This document shows, in pieces, positions 34,066 to 42,112 of a stretch of 64,000 nt of DNA (position 1 is the first letter of the stretch; every line of letters starts with the position of its first letter). This stretch comes from Solwaraspora sp. WMMD792 (GTDB lineage Bacteria; Actinomycetota; Actinomycetes; Mycobacteriales; Micromonosporaceae). The position numbers and the translations under genes were made by a program. The notes under the pieces were generated by a model, which saw only the letters and a list, made by a program, of their open reading frames with translations, was not told the origin of the DNA and ran no database searches. The stretch lies in assembly GCF_029626105.1 (NCBI RefSeq), contig NZ_JARUBH010000009.1:6938011-7002010 (forward strand), given 5' to 3'.

Positions 34066-34749
34066 CTACGCCGCCGCGCTGTGGGCGGTGCGCAGCGCGG
34101 ACGCGAACGTCTCGACCGGCTGGGCCCCGGAGATCCCCCACCGGTCGTTCAGCACGAAGAACGGCACCCCGGTGGCGCCCAGCCGGCGGGCGGCCCTGGC
34201 ATCGGCGTCAACCTCGGCGGCGTACCCGTCGCCGTGGACCACCTGCTCGGCGGCGGCCCGGTCCAGGCCGACCTCGACGGCGAGCCGGACCAGGGTCTGC
34301 GGGTCGTCCAGCACCGCGGCTTCGGCCAGATGCGCCCGCATCAGCCGCTCGTGCAGCGGCCCGCCGAGCCCGTTCGCCGAGGCGAACTGGTTCAACCGGT
34401 GCGCGTCGAAGGTGTTCACCGAGACCGCGCGGTCCAGTGCGTAGGTCAGGCCCTCGGCGGCGGCCAACTCGCTGACCCGCTGGGTCATCGCCCGGACCTG
34501 GGCCGGTGACCCGCCGGTCCGGCGGGCCAGCATCTCGGGCACCGGCAGCGGCTCACCGTGCGTGGGGTCCAGCTGGAAGCTGCGCCAGCGCACCTGCACC
34601 CGGTCGGCGTCCGGGAACTGCTCCAACGCGGTATCAAGCCGTCGCTTCCCGATGTAGCACCACGGGCAGATCACGTCGGACCACACGTCGACCCGGACCA
34701 GTGGGGTGGCGGCGGCGTCGGCCCGGCCGCCGGTCGTTGAGGTCGTCAT
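34066..34749 (-). CDS. DsbA-family oxidoreductase, FrnE-like
   Basis: A 227-residue cytoplasmic thioredoxin-fold protein. The active site is WSDVICPWCYIGKRRL (CPWC near residue 27), as in FrnE-type proteins. Other marks are FQLDPTHGEPLP, NTFDAHRLNQFA and the cis-Pro loop GATGVPFFVLNDRWGISGAQP. FrnE was named in frenolicin biosynthesis but most homologues are general thiol-disulfide or oxidative-stress proteins. I chose ATG 34749, preceded by GGAAGG; the longer upstream frame is not coding-like. It is convergent with the small membrane protein gene. Confidence 0.9.
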   Translation of the reverse strand: MTTSTTGGRADAAATPLVRVDVWSDVICPWCYIGKRRLDTALEQFPDADRVQVRWRSFQLDPTHGEPLPVPEMLARRTGGSPAQVRAMTQRVSELAAAEGLTYALDRAVSVNTFDAHRLNQFASANGLGGPLHERLMRAHLAEAAVLDDPQTLVRLAVEVGLDRAAAEQVVHGDGYAAEVDADARAARRLGATGVPFFVLNDRWGISGAQPVETFASALRTAHSAAA

Positions 34750-34984
34750 CGTCACCTTCCAGGCACGGGTTGGTCCCGCCGAGGCTAACCGGGTGCCGCG
34801 TCGCCGCCGGGGGCAACGTGCGAGACACCCTCGTCGGTGACACCCCTCGGGACACATTTTTGGGGTACTGCCCAGTAACAGGTGGAGCGGCCGGCGCCCG
34901 GCTGACACGATGACGGCGCGTCAGGTGGGTATGGGTTGACCAACTGAGCCATGTGCAGCGGGTAGTTTATCGACCGCAGTGCGC

Positions 34985-35048
34985 GATAACCGGGCCTGAA
35001 GTGGGAACAACCGGGCCGAAGCAAGCAACAACCGGGTCGAAGCAAGCA
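34985..35048. repeat. Tandem 21-bp direct repeats upstream of a LuxR-type gene
   Basis: Two adjacent 21-bp units (35007-35027 and 35028-35048) are identical except for one C/T change. A more degenerate unit precedes them (34985-35006). The core word is CAACCGGGYCGAAGCAAGC. They end 47 bp before the GTG of the LuxR-type regulator, a good position for an operator array. The period is exactly two helical turns. Confidence 0.75.
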
Positions 35049-35095
35049 GAAAATGGACTGCCGAATGAGCAGTCGAGCCGGGCAACGTACCTTTT

Positions 35096-35797
35096 GTGGA
35101 GACTGCCAGCATCACCAGCGTTGCCCGTACGGAACCCGGCCTGGCAGCCGGCGCCGACCCCGACCTGATCGGTGGGCTCCGGCTCCGGCCCGACGCCCGG
35201 GCCCTGCAGCTCGACCGGTACGGCCGGGTGGTGCGCGTCTCGGCCGGCCTGACCCGGTGGATCGGCTGGTCGGGCGCGCAGCTCGCCGGACGTCCGTTCG
35301 AGCTGGTGCTGCACCCGGACCGGCGGGCCTGGTTCCGCCACCGGTTCAGCATCCTGCTGACCGACGCGTACCCGCACTTCGTCGGCCTGGCCGAGGTGAC
35401 CACCACCGACGGCCGCCTCGCCTCCAGCCACATCACCGCCGTGGCGGTACGCGGGACGGAGCCGCCGGCCGACTCGGTGCTGGTGCTGCTCACCCCGGAG
35501 AACCGGGTACGCCGCCCGCAGCTGACCGAGGTCGGTGCCCGGGTGCTGGAAGGGCTGGCCGGCGGCGCCTCGACCGCCGAACTGGCCGCCAGTCTGCACC
35601 TGAGCCGCAAGGGCGTCGAGTACCACGTGACCGCGCTGCTGCGCCAGGCGCGGGTCACCAACCGGACCGCGTTGGTCGCCTGGGCGTACCACTGCGGGGT
35701 CCTGGTGCCCGGCAGTTGGCCACCCCGGCTGGCACCCGAGGCCCGGGAGCAGGTCCGGCCGCGCGCCCGGACCTCAGCCGCCGCCCAGCACGGGTAG
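35096..35797 (+). CDS. PAS-LuxR transcriptional regulator
   Basis: A 233-residue regulator. A PAS-like domain (residues about 35-130; VSAGLTRWIGWSGAQLAGRPFELVLHP, FRHRFSILLTDAYPHFVGLAEV) precedes a LuxR/GerE helix-turn-helix (RPQLTEVGARVLEGLAGGASTAE, then LHLSRKGVEYHVTALLRQ). PAS-LuxR proteins such as PimM control polyene and other antibiotic genes in actinomycetes. The HTH carries KGVEYHVTALL, typical of that group. The start is GTG 35096, and tandem 21-bp repeats lie just upstream. Its target may be itself or distant genes. Confidence 0.88.
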   Translation: METASITSVARTEPGLAAGADPDLIGGLRLRPDARALQLDRYGRVVRVSAGLTRWIGWSGAQLAGRPFELVLHPDRRAWFRHRFSILLTDAYPHFVGLAEVTTTDGRLASSHITAVAVRGTEPPADSVLVLLTPENRVRRPQLTEVGARVLEGLAGGASTAELAASLHLSRKGVEYHVTALLRQARVTNRTALVAWAYHCGVLVPGSWPPRLAPEAREQVRPRARTSAAAQHG

Positions 35798-35856
35798 GCC
35801 GGCAGCGCCGACGGTCGGGCCCGGCTCAGCGGCGGCCCGGTCAGAGTCGGACCGGC

Positions 35857-36180
35857 TCAGCGTCGGCCGGGCGGCGCCAGCGGTGAATAGCGGATCCTCG
35901 GCCCCGGGGCCTGCTTCGCTCGGGTCTGCTTCGGTCTGATCTGTTCCGGGTGTGCCTGTTCCGCGCGCGTGCGGGTCTGCTCCGGGTGGCGGGCTGCCCG
36001 GTGCCGCATCAGCAACCAGACGCCGAGGCCGCCGAGCAAGGCCCCCATCAGGACCGCCAGCACCAGCCGCACCGTGCCGCCGAAGACGATCTGCCCGAGC
36101 GCCGCCCCGACGATCCACCGGGCAACCCACGCGCCGACCGTCGACTCCGTGACCGAACTGGTGTCCGCTGCAACCGGCAT
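35857..36180 (-). CDS. Small membrane protein with Gln/Arg/Pro-rich tail
   Basis: A 107-residue protein with two hydrophobic spans between residues about 15 and 58 (WIVGAALGQIVFGGTVRL, VLMGALLGGLGVWLLM). A repetitive charged cytoplasmic tail follows (HPEQTRTRAEQAHPEQIRPK). No family recognised. It is convergent with the PAS-LuxR gene. Confidence 0.6.
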   Translation of the reverse strand: MPVAADTSSVTESTVGAWVARWIVGAALGQIVFGGTVRLVLAVLMGALLGGLGVWLLMRHRAARHPEQTRTRAEQAHPEQIRPKQTRAKQAPGPRIRYSPLAPPGRR

Positions 36181-36282
36181 GACCGCCTCCCCTGACCACG
36201 GTATCGATCCTTGGCGTTCCCGTGCGGGGGCAGCGGAAACCGTGTCGGCAACTTGACGGCGGTCACACCCCTGCCGGCCGGA

Positions 36283-36813
36283 CTATCCGGCCGTACCGTA
36301 GATGGTGTCCTTCAAGGAACGTACCTGGGCAAACTGGTCGCGGATCAACGCGGTGGCGGCCTGCTGCACGCGTACGGAGAATTCGTCCTCCCGGAACCGG
36401 CGCAGGCTGCCCGGCACGATCCGCACCGTCCAGTCCCGCATCCCGCGGACCTCGATCTGCACCGAACCGTCGTCGGAGCGGCCTTCGGCGACGATGCCGC
36501 CCCGGGCCGATTGGTAGTCGACGTCGCGCGGCCCGACCGGTGGGTCCTCGCCGGACACCGAGGTGCCGAGCGCCTCGCTGACCGCCGCCCAGTACGCCTT
36601 CATCCTGCCCGCCCACAACAGCCGGCCCAGCCCGGCCAGTTGCTGCTCGACGTAGCGTTCGTCCAGCCACTGGTAGCGGCCGGCGGCGAAGGTGACCCGT
36701 ACGCAGTCGCGGCCGCGCAGCTCACCGGAGATCGCGCCACCCGGCGCGACCGCCGTCACGTGCATGTTGTCGAGCCGGTCTGCCAGCAGTCCCACGATCC
36801 GTTCCCCAGTCAT
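36283..36813 (-). CDS. Hypothetical protein linked to WXG100-like genes
   Basis: A 176-residue soluble protein of unknown family. It is predicted mixed alpha/beta (AISGELRGRDCVRVTFAAGRYQ, then YVEQQLAGLGRLLWAGRMKAY). It lies 74 bp downstream of the WXG100-like protein gene and is probably the last gene of that operon. In Micromonosporaceae, genes in this position often encode accessory proteins of type VII-like loci; that role is inferred from context only. Confidence 0.65.
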   Translation of the reverse strand: MTGERIVGLLADRLDNMHVTAVAPGGAISGELRGRDCVRVTFAAGRYQWLDERYVEQQLAGLGRLLWAGRMKAYWAAVSEALGTSVSGEDPPVGPRDVDYQSARGGIVAEGRSDDGSVQIEVRGMRDWTVRIVPGSLRRFREDEFSVRVQQAATALIRDQFAQVRSLKDTIYGTAG

Positions 36814-36887
36814 TGTCGTCGTCGAAGTGGGCGTGTGGAGGGTCGTTGTGGATGGTCGAGCTAAACGGTCGAGGTGAACGGTCGCCG

Positions 36888-37841
36888 TCAGGTCGAGTAG
36901 CCCATGAACAGCGGCCCGGTCACGTCAGACTGGGTCGCGTCGGCCAGCGCCGGCCGTTTCGCGACGAAGCTGTCCCGCTGCTGCGCCACGGCCTGGCAGC
37001 AGTTGGTGAGCGCGTCGGCGATCTTCTGCTCCTGCTCGGCGATGTAGCCGTGCAGCAGGCGGATGGCGTCGCGCATCGAGTCGACGACCGCCGGCGCCGT
37101 CTCACCCTGGAACCGGACCGCCGGCGGGTCGTCGGGCACCCCGGCAGCCGCCACCTGCGACGAGGCCCCGACGGCGGTCAACCCCAGCGAGAGCCCGAAG
37201 CTGACCGGAGCGAGCGCCACGCCGGCCACCGCCGCCACCGACGACACCACGGTGAAGGTCATCACCCACTCGTTCTTGCCGCAGTCGTCCATCCGGTCCA
37301 GCGCGGTGATCGTGTCGTGGGCGATCTTGTCGATGTCGTCGCGCGCCCGGACCCAGATCTCCCGCTCCGCGTCCAACGCCGCCCTGAGGACCGCGATCCC
37401 CATGAACTGGTTGTAGACGATCGACGGGAACGGGGAGATGAAGTTGCTCTTGAACTCCATGGCTGCCCGACCCGTCCAGCTCTCGATGTGGCTCTCCGCG
37501 TCAAGCATCTCGTCGAGATCGTGGTTGGCGCGGTAGCTTGCACGGGTCACCGGATCCTCGGAGATCCATCCCGACGACAATTGCTTGAGCGCTTGATCGA
37601 CAACACTGATCCGGCTGCTGAACGCTGCCGGGTCGGGCATCTCGGCGAACGCCTGGAACAGCTCCGGAATGTCGCCGAACATCTGCTCGACCCGATGGCG
37701 GGTCTCCTGCTCACCGTGCCGCGGTGCCAGCTGCGGTTCACCGGCCGGGGCAGCCGGGCGCGCTCCGGACTCGGTCAGCGCCTTCAACGTGGCCTGCTGC
37801 CGGATCTCGTACGCGTGCTGCATCAGGTTGTCGAAGCTCAT
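36888..37841 (-). CDS. WXG100-like protein with hydrophobic domain (type VII secretion-type)
   Basis: A 317-residue protein. SWTGRAAMEFKSNF near residue 120 is a W-x-G turn between long helices, the hallmark of WXG100/ESX-type proteins. It is followed by a hydrophobic hairpin (VMTFTVVSSVAAVAGVALAPVSFGLSLGLTAVGA in two segments) and a C-terminal coiled helix. Its ATG overlaps the preceding gene's stop by 4 bp. No EccC-type ATPase or other secretion machinery is visible in the window, so the export route is unknown. Confidence 0.65.
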   Translation of the reverse strand: MSFDNLMQHAYEIRQQATLKALTESGARPAAPAGEPQLAPRHGEQETRHRVEQMFGDIPELFQAFAEMPDPAAFSSRISVVDQALKQLSSGWISEDPVTRASYRANHDLDEMLDAESHIESWTGRAAMEFKSNFISPFPSIVYNQFMGIAVLRAALDAEREIWVRARDDIDKIAHDTITALDRMDDCGKNEWVMTFTVVSSVAAVAGVALAPVSFGLSLGLTAVGASSQVAAAGVPDDPPAVRFQGETAPAVVDSMRDAIRLLHGYIAEQEQKIADALTNCCQAVAQQRDSFVAKRPALADATQSDVTGPLFMGYST

Positions 37842-38224
37842 CCGATGTCGGCCCTCGGCTCGCCGTTGACCTCCAGCAACCGGGCGAACTCACTGGCCGC
37901 CTCGTAGTCGGCACGGGCGTACTCGACGGTGGCGACGCAGAGCGCGTCCGCCGTCGCTTCGATGTTGTCGGCCGTGTCGTGGCAGATCTTCGCCAGGATG
38001 TCGTGCAGCTCGACCCAGGGTTGGTACGCCGGACCGTACGGCACCCCGGGCAGATTGCCTGACCGGACGAACGCCCCGGCGACGCCGACGGCGGCAGCGT
38101 CGAGGGCGTCACCAGCCGCCGAGTAGACCGCCGCCACGGTGGGGAGATTGTCCCGGCCGGCACACCAGAGCCCGTACAGGTCCGCGCCCAACCTGGTGCC
38201 GCTGTTGGGCTCACTGTTCGTCAC
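37838..38224 (-). CDS. Small helical protein, partner of the WXG100-like protein
   Basis: A 128-residue, mostly helical protein (LPTVAAVYSAAGDALDAAA, then ELHDILAKICHDTADNIEAT). It has the size and helix-turn-helix-hairpin character of ESX-type partner proteins. It overlaps the following 317-residue gene by 4 bp, so the pair probably forms a heterodimer. No W-x-G is seen; the turn may be YGPAYQPWVEL. Confidence 0.6.
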   Translation of the reverse strand: MTNSEPNSGTRLGADLYGLWCAGRDNLPTVAAVYSAAGDALDAAAVGVAGAFVRSGNLPGVPYGPAYQPWVELHDILAKICHDTADNIEATADALCVATVEYARADYEAASEFARLLEVNGEPRADIG

Positions 38225-38279
38225 GTGATCCTCCCTCTGCCCGTCGAGTGCCCGTCGAGTGGCCGACCCTGCCAGCCGG

Positions 38280-39146
38280 TTAGTTGAAGGGAGCTGCCGT
38301 CGACCACCCCGGCGAACTGGGCGCGGGGCCGAAGTCGCAGTACGGGTAGCTCTCGGTCCGCGAGTCGTCGATGTTCGACGGGATGCCGGTGTCGATGTAC
38401 GTCACCTGCTCGCGCTGGTCAGTGCCGCACCGGCCTGGCCCTTTGTCGCCGTCGATGCTGCCGCCGACGATCTGGCCGGTGGCGTCCCGGAAGATGGTGC
38501 CGACGCCCCGGGTGAACAGGCCGGTGCAGTACGGCGACACCATCCGGTAGTACACGATCCCACTGTGCGACTCCGCGTCGACAATGGTGGTGCGGTCGTG
38601 AGTGGTGGTGACGCCGGCGACCTCGTCCGGCCGGTGCTCGACCCAGGTGGTGGCACCGAGGGTGGTGTCCACCTCGACCCGGTCGGCGGTGCCGGCCGCT
38701 CCGTCGACGTACACGGCGGTGCCGACGCCGGACCGGGCACCGGGCAGCAGCAGCGGCACTTCCAGCAGCACCGTCCCGCCGCCGTCTCCGATCACGACGG
38801 TGTCACCGACGCCGTCGAGCACGTCAAAAGAGACCCGGGTGCGGTAGGCGACGTACCCGCTGGTGTTCTCGACGATGACCCCGATGCTCGCGGTCGCCGA
38901 GCCGAGTCGTCGCACCGGTGGGACGATCGTCACGCCGGATTCGACGACTCGCAGCCCGCCGCCGTCTGGTGCCTCGGCGGACGGGCCGGCGGTGCCGGTG
39001 AGCGGGCGGTCGGGTGCCTCGATACAGGAGGCTGCCGGGTCGGGCTCCGAGTCGGGTGAGCAGGCGGCGGTGACAGCGGCAGCCGCGACCAGGACGACGG
39101 CGAGCGCCGCCGGCACGGTTGGCCGGAGCCGGATCGATGCGGGCAT
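38280..39146 (-). CDS. Secreted lipoprotein, paralogue of 40340-41296
   Basis: A 288-residue protein with a hydrophobic signal ending in a lipobox-like VTAACS (Cys near residue 29). The mature part is an immunoglobulin-like or FxLD-type sandwich: GGGLRVVESGVTIV, IGVIVENTSGYVAYRTRVSFDVLDG, and later YYRMVSPYCTGLFTRGVGTIFRD. It shares this block order with the protein at 40340-41296 (DVVESGF, VVANTS, FDVLDS, HSPYC), so the two are clear paralogues. I chose ATG 39146; a GTG at 39164 is also possible. Function unknown; Cys residues suggest disulfides outside the cell. Confidence 0.75.
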   Translation of the reverse strand: MPASIRLRPTVPAALAVVLVAAAAVTAACSPDSEPDPAASCIEAPDRPLTGTAGPSAEAPDGGGLRVVESGVTIVPPVRRLGSATASIGVIVENTSGYVAYRTRVSFDVLDGVGDTVVIGDGGGTVLLEVPLLLPGARSGVGTAVYVDGAAGTADRVEVDTTLGATTWVEHRPDEVAGVTTTHDRTTIVDAESHSGIVYYRMVSPYCTGLFTRGVGTIFRDATGQIVGGSIDGDKGPGRCGTDQREQVTYIDTGIPSNIDDSRTESYPYCDFGPAPSSPGWSTAAPFN

Positions 39147-39308
39147 GGCGCGCCTGTTCCCCACTCTTGAGCCGATGGACTGCCGCGGTTACCCCAACGT
39201 ACTACATGGACACATTCCGTACGTGGCGCAGGGAGGTTGCGGTGACTCTAGGTGAGGATGATCAGTCTGCTGAGCTCCTGTCGCCAATCCGTCACTTTCC
39301 GGTACGGC

Positions 39309-40343
39309 TCAATCGGCGATCGCCTGCTGGCCCTGCCGCAGCGCGGCGGCCATCGCATCCCGGTATCCGGACAGTTCGGCACCGTGCCGGTCGACCGCAG
39401 CGTCCAGCGCCTTCTCCCACGCCAGCCGCTGTGCCTCACGCAGGCCGGTCCGGTCGGCACATCCGGCGTCTGCGACGGCGAGCCCGATCTCCTTCTCCCG
39501 AGCCACCTCGGCCGGCCACGGGCCGCCCTCCGGCACCGGACCGCCCGGCCGCTCACCGACCGGGTAGTGGAAGTACTGGGCGAAGCGCCGGGCGTCCGCC
39601 GGGTCGAGCAGCTGCGGCTGGCCGGCCTGCTGGAGGCAGTCCGACCAGGCGGCCGTCGCCGAGGTCACGGTCGGATCGGCGGCGTACCCGGCGCGCGCCG
39701 CCTCGTCGATCACGGTCACCGGGCTCGGCGGTGCGGCGACCTCGCCGTACACAGCGGATCTGGCCTCGCCGACGCAGCCGCCGAGTGTCGGGTTGCCGGC
39801 GTCGTCGGTGAGCGTCTCGCCGTCCGCTGCACCGGTCAGCGCCTCCTGGTAGCGACGCTCCTCGGCCGGTGACGGCCAGGTGAACCGTTCGGTGGTGGCA
39901 CCGGCACCGGCACCGGCGTCGGCGTCGGCCTGGTCGGCGGTCTCGGCAGCTCGGATGCCGTACCCGTTCGCTTCTGCCTCGTCCAGCGTCGGTGACTGCT
40001 GCGGTGGCACGACCACCGGCCCGGGAAGCCCGGCCGGGAGCTGGGCGGGAAACCGGTCGATGCCGGCATCGCGCAGACACGCTTCGGTGAGCCGGCCGAC
40101 GACGGCACGTACCTGCGGGTCCATCTCCAACGCGGCGGCGAGCAGCGGATGCTGGCCCGACGCCGGATCGGCTCCGGCGGGCTGCCCGCCCGAACCGGCC
40201 GGCGGCTCGGCTGCCTCGTCGGATGTCGACGGCTCCGGTGAGCAGGCCGCCAGCATTGCCAGTACGCCGACCATCGCGGCGGTGGGCAGCAGCTTGCCGA
40301 GGCGTTCGTGGTGCAGCATGTTCAGACCGTCTCCGTTGATCAT
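39309..40343 (-). CDS. Secreted lipoprotein, unknown function
   Basis: A 344-residue protein with a signal peptide and lipobox (VGVLAMLAACSPEP; Cys near residue 34) followed by an acidic Pro/Gly/Ser linker. The mature part is helical (CVGEARSAVYGEVA, AARAGYAADPTVTSATAAWSDCLQQAG) with paired cysteines. This is the pattern of a family of actinobacterial lipoproteins often found beside ABC transporters, but none is here. Its ATG overlaps the stop of the upstream paralogue gene by 4 bp. Confidence 0.75.
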   Translation of the reverse strand: MINGDGLNMLHHERLGKLLPTAAMVGVLAMLAACSPEPSTSDEAAEPPAGSGGQPAGADPASGQHPLLAAALEMDPQVRAVVGRLTEACLRDAGIDRFPAQLPAGLPGPVVVPPQQSPTLDEAEANGYGIRAAETADQADADAGAGAGATTERFTWPSPAEERRYQEALTGAADGETLTDDAGNPTLGGCVGEARSAVYGEVAAPPSPVTVIDEAARAGYAADPTVTSATAAWSDCLQQAGQPQLLDPADARRFAQYFHYPVGERPGGPVPEGGPWPAEVAREKEIGLAVADAGCADRTGLREAQRLAWEKALDAAVDRHGAELSGYRDAMAAALRQGQQAIAD

Positions 40344-41296
40344 TGTTGCGGGTCGTCAGGGGGCGCGCAGTGCTGGTAAACCTCGGTCCGGGTGTCGGCT
40401 GCGGCCGGCGGCAGACTGCTCGGCAGCAGCGTCGACCCGGGGTGCTGGCCGGGCAGGCAGGCGGACGGCGAGACGGTGGGGTCGAAGCCCCCGCCGACCA
40501 CCGTGCCGGCGTCGTCGCGGAACACCGCGCTGGTGCCGACTGAGGTCCACTTTCGGCAGTACGGTGAGTGGACCTCGTAGGTGACCGTAGCGTCGATCTG
40601 GTCCGTACCGTGCCGCCGGGTCTCCAGATGCCGGGTGGTGATTCCGCCGGCCGTGTTTGCCGCAGCGTCTACGGCCGTGTCCGCGGCCGCGGCCCGGGTC
40701 GCATCTGGCGTGTTTGCCGTCGCCGTCGCGGTCGCGGTCCAGTTCGCGCCGGAGACGGTGGCGTTCACCCGGGCGACCTCGACCCGCTGGCCGTCCTCGG
40801 ACCGGATCCAGAACTGGCCGCCCACGCCGACGCGTTCGCCGGGGAGGATGACCGGGATCTCCCGAGGCTGGTCGAGGATCGTGGTGAGGACTGCGGACTC
40901 ACCCGCACTGTCGAGGACGTCGAAGGTCACCAGGGCACGATGCGCGGTGTGCGTACTCGTGTTGGCGACGACGGCGCCGATGCTGACCATGGAGTTGCGG
41001 GTGATCGGCGCCGAGCTGCTGCCGAGCTGGGTGAAGCCGGACTCGACCACGTCGAGCCCGTTGCCGTCCGGCGCGGCAGTCGCTGTCGCTTCCTCCGCCG
41101 CCGATGGTGCCGCTCGATCCGGCGGTCCGACGCACGGCGCGGTGGGGGTTGCGGTCGCGTCCGGCTGGCCTCGCATCTGCAGGGCGACAGCCGCACCGGC
41201 GGTCACCACCGCGACGAGCACCACTACGGACAGAGGCATGAGGATCTTTCGCCTTAGTCGGCTGGGATCAGGGGCATCCACGGTCGGTGTGGCCAT
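40340..41296 (-). CDS. Membrane-anchored secreted protein, paralogue of 38280-39146
   Basis: A 318-residue protein with a single N-terminal anchor (ILMPLSVVVLVAVVTAGAAVAL) and an extracytoplasmic beta-rich domain. DGNGLDVVESGFTQLG, VSIGAVVANTSTHTAHRALVTF and VHSPYCRKWTSVGTSAVFRDD align block by block with the lipoprotein at 38280. It differs in a threonine/alanine-rich insert (NWTATATATANTP). The start ATG 41296 has GGGAG upstream. It is translationally coupled to the lipoprotein gene that separates it from its paralogue. Function unknown. Confidence 0.75.
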   Translation of the reverse strand: MATPTVDAPDPSRLRRKILMPLSVVVLVAVVTAGAAVALQMRGQPDATATPTAPCVGPPDRAAPSAAEEATATAAPDGNGLDVVESGFTQLGSSSAPITRNSMVSIGAVVANTSTHTAHRALVTFDVLDSAGESAVLTTILDQPREIPVILPGERVGVGGQFWIRSEDGQRVEVARVNATVSGANWTATATATANTPDATRAAAADTAVDAAANTAGGITTRHLETRRHGTDQIDATVTYEVHSPYCRKWTSVGTSAVFRDDAGTVVGGGFDPTVSPSACLPGQHPGSTLLPSSLPPAAADTRTEVYQHCAPPDDPQQ

Positions 41297-41311
41297 GAAG
41301 CGTACTCCCAC

Positions 41312-41857
41312 TTTCCAATGCGGACTGAAGGCGGCTCTGCCACGGTACAGCTTGGCAACCGTCGATGCCGACCGCCGCGCGACCGGCTGCTCGCCGCCGC
41401 CGGTCGCAGGTGCGGGTGGGCGGCGTGCCGCTCGTCATGGCTCCCGGGGCAGATGTCGCCACAGTCTTGATGCCACAGGTGCATCAAGATGCACCTGTGG
41501 CATCAAGCCCGAGAAGCACACCAGCCCGGTAGTCGGTAACGCTGCGTACAAGTTTCGGGCGGGCCGGGGTGGTCCGTCGGTCAGCTGACTCCGTACGCCA
41601 CCGGCCCACGGGCCGGTCTCGGCTGCGAGCGCCAGCGTGGCGTGGAGCTCTCCGTGTACGACCTCGCCCTTCACCGACTTGAGAAGTCGATCTCCGTCGG
41701 GGGCGGGCGGCTGCTGTTAGTGCCGGACGACGCGCACCTACGGACAGCGATATCCGGCCCCAGAGCCAATCAAGTCATAGTGGCTCAACCGCGAGCGCCG
41801 GCCGCCTCGCCAGGGTGGCTGGCGAGGCGGCCGGCTGCGGGAATAGCAGCAGGGGGG
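41312..41857. other. Intergenic region, no gene seen apart from the hairpin repeat
   Basis: These 546 bases between two minus-strand operons contain the second copy of the dispersed hairpin repeat (41465-41506). I see no convincing coding sequence. The promoter of the 40340 gene should lie at the left edge. Confidence 0.5.
41465..41506. repeat. Dispersed hairpin repeat, copy 2 of 3
   Basis: A perfect 19-bp stem (CTTGATGCCACAGGTGCAT at 41465-41483, complement at 41488-41506) with the loop CAAG. It is the longest of the three copies and is identical in its inner 17 bp and loop to copy 3. Confidence 0.92.
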
Positions 41858-42112
41858 TCAGTCAGCGGGCGGGGTGTGGGTGAGGAAGCTGGTCCAGGCG
41901 GTGGGGGAGAAGGTGAGGATGCCGCCGTCCCGGTCCTTCGAGTCGCGGACCAGGACCCGACCCGGCAGATTGCCGGCGACCTCGACACAGTCGCCACCAG
42001 TGTTAGTGGAACGGCTGGACTTGCGCCACCAGGCGGCTACCTCCACACAGTTGCCACCGGTGTTGGTGGAACGGCTGGACTTGCGCCACCGCAGGCCGTC
42101 AGGAGTCGTCAT
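41858..42112 (-). CDS. DUF397 protein with internal 20-residue duplication
   Basis: An 84-residue small protein of the DUF397 family, typically encoded next to XRE regulators in actinomycetes (as here, with a 4-bp overlap). The family signature WRKSSRS...GGNCVEVA is present twice in tandem, encoded by a 60-bp duplication (42001-42060 versus 42061-42090 and adjoining bases, with the second half near 41981-42000). It is then followed once by VRDSKDRDGGILTFSPTAW. DUF397 proteins such as those in bld/whi-type pairs work with their XRE partner, probably as antitoxin-like modulators. The duplication is recent, since the copies are nearly identical. Confidence 0.9.
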   Translation of the reverse strand: MTTPDGLRWRKSSRSTNTGGNCVEVAAWWRKSSRSTNTGGDCVEVAGNLPGRVLVRDSKDRDGGILTFSPTAWTSFLTHTPPAD

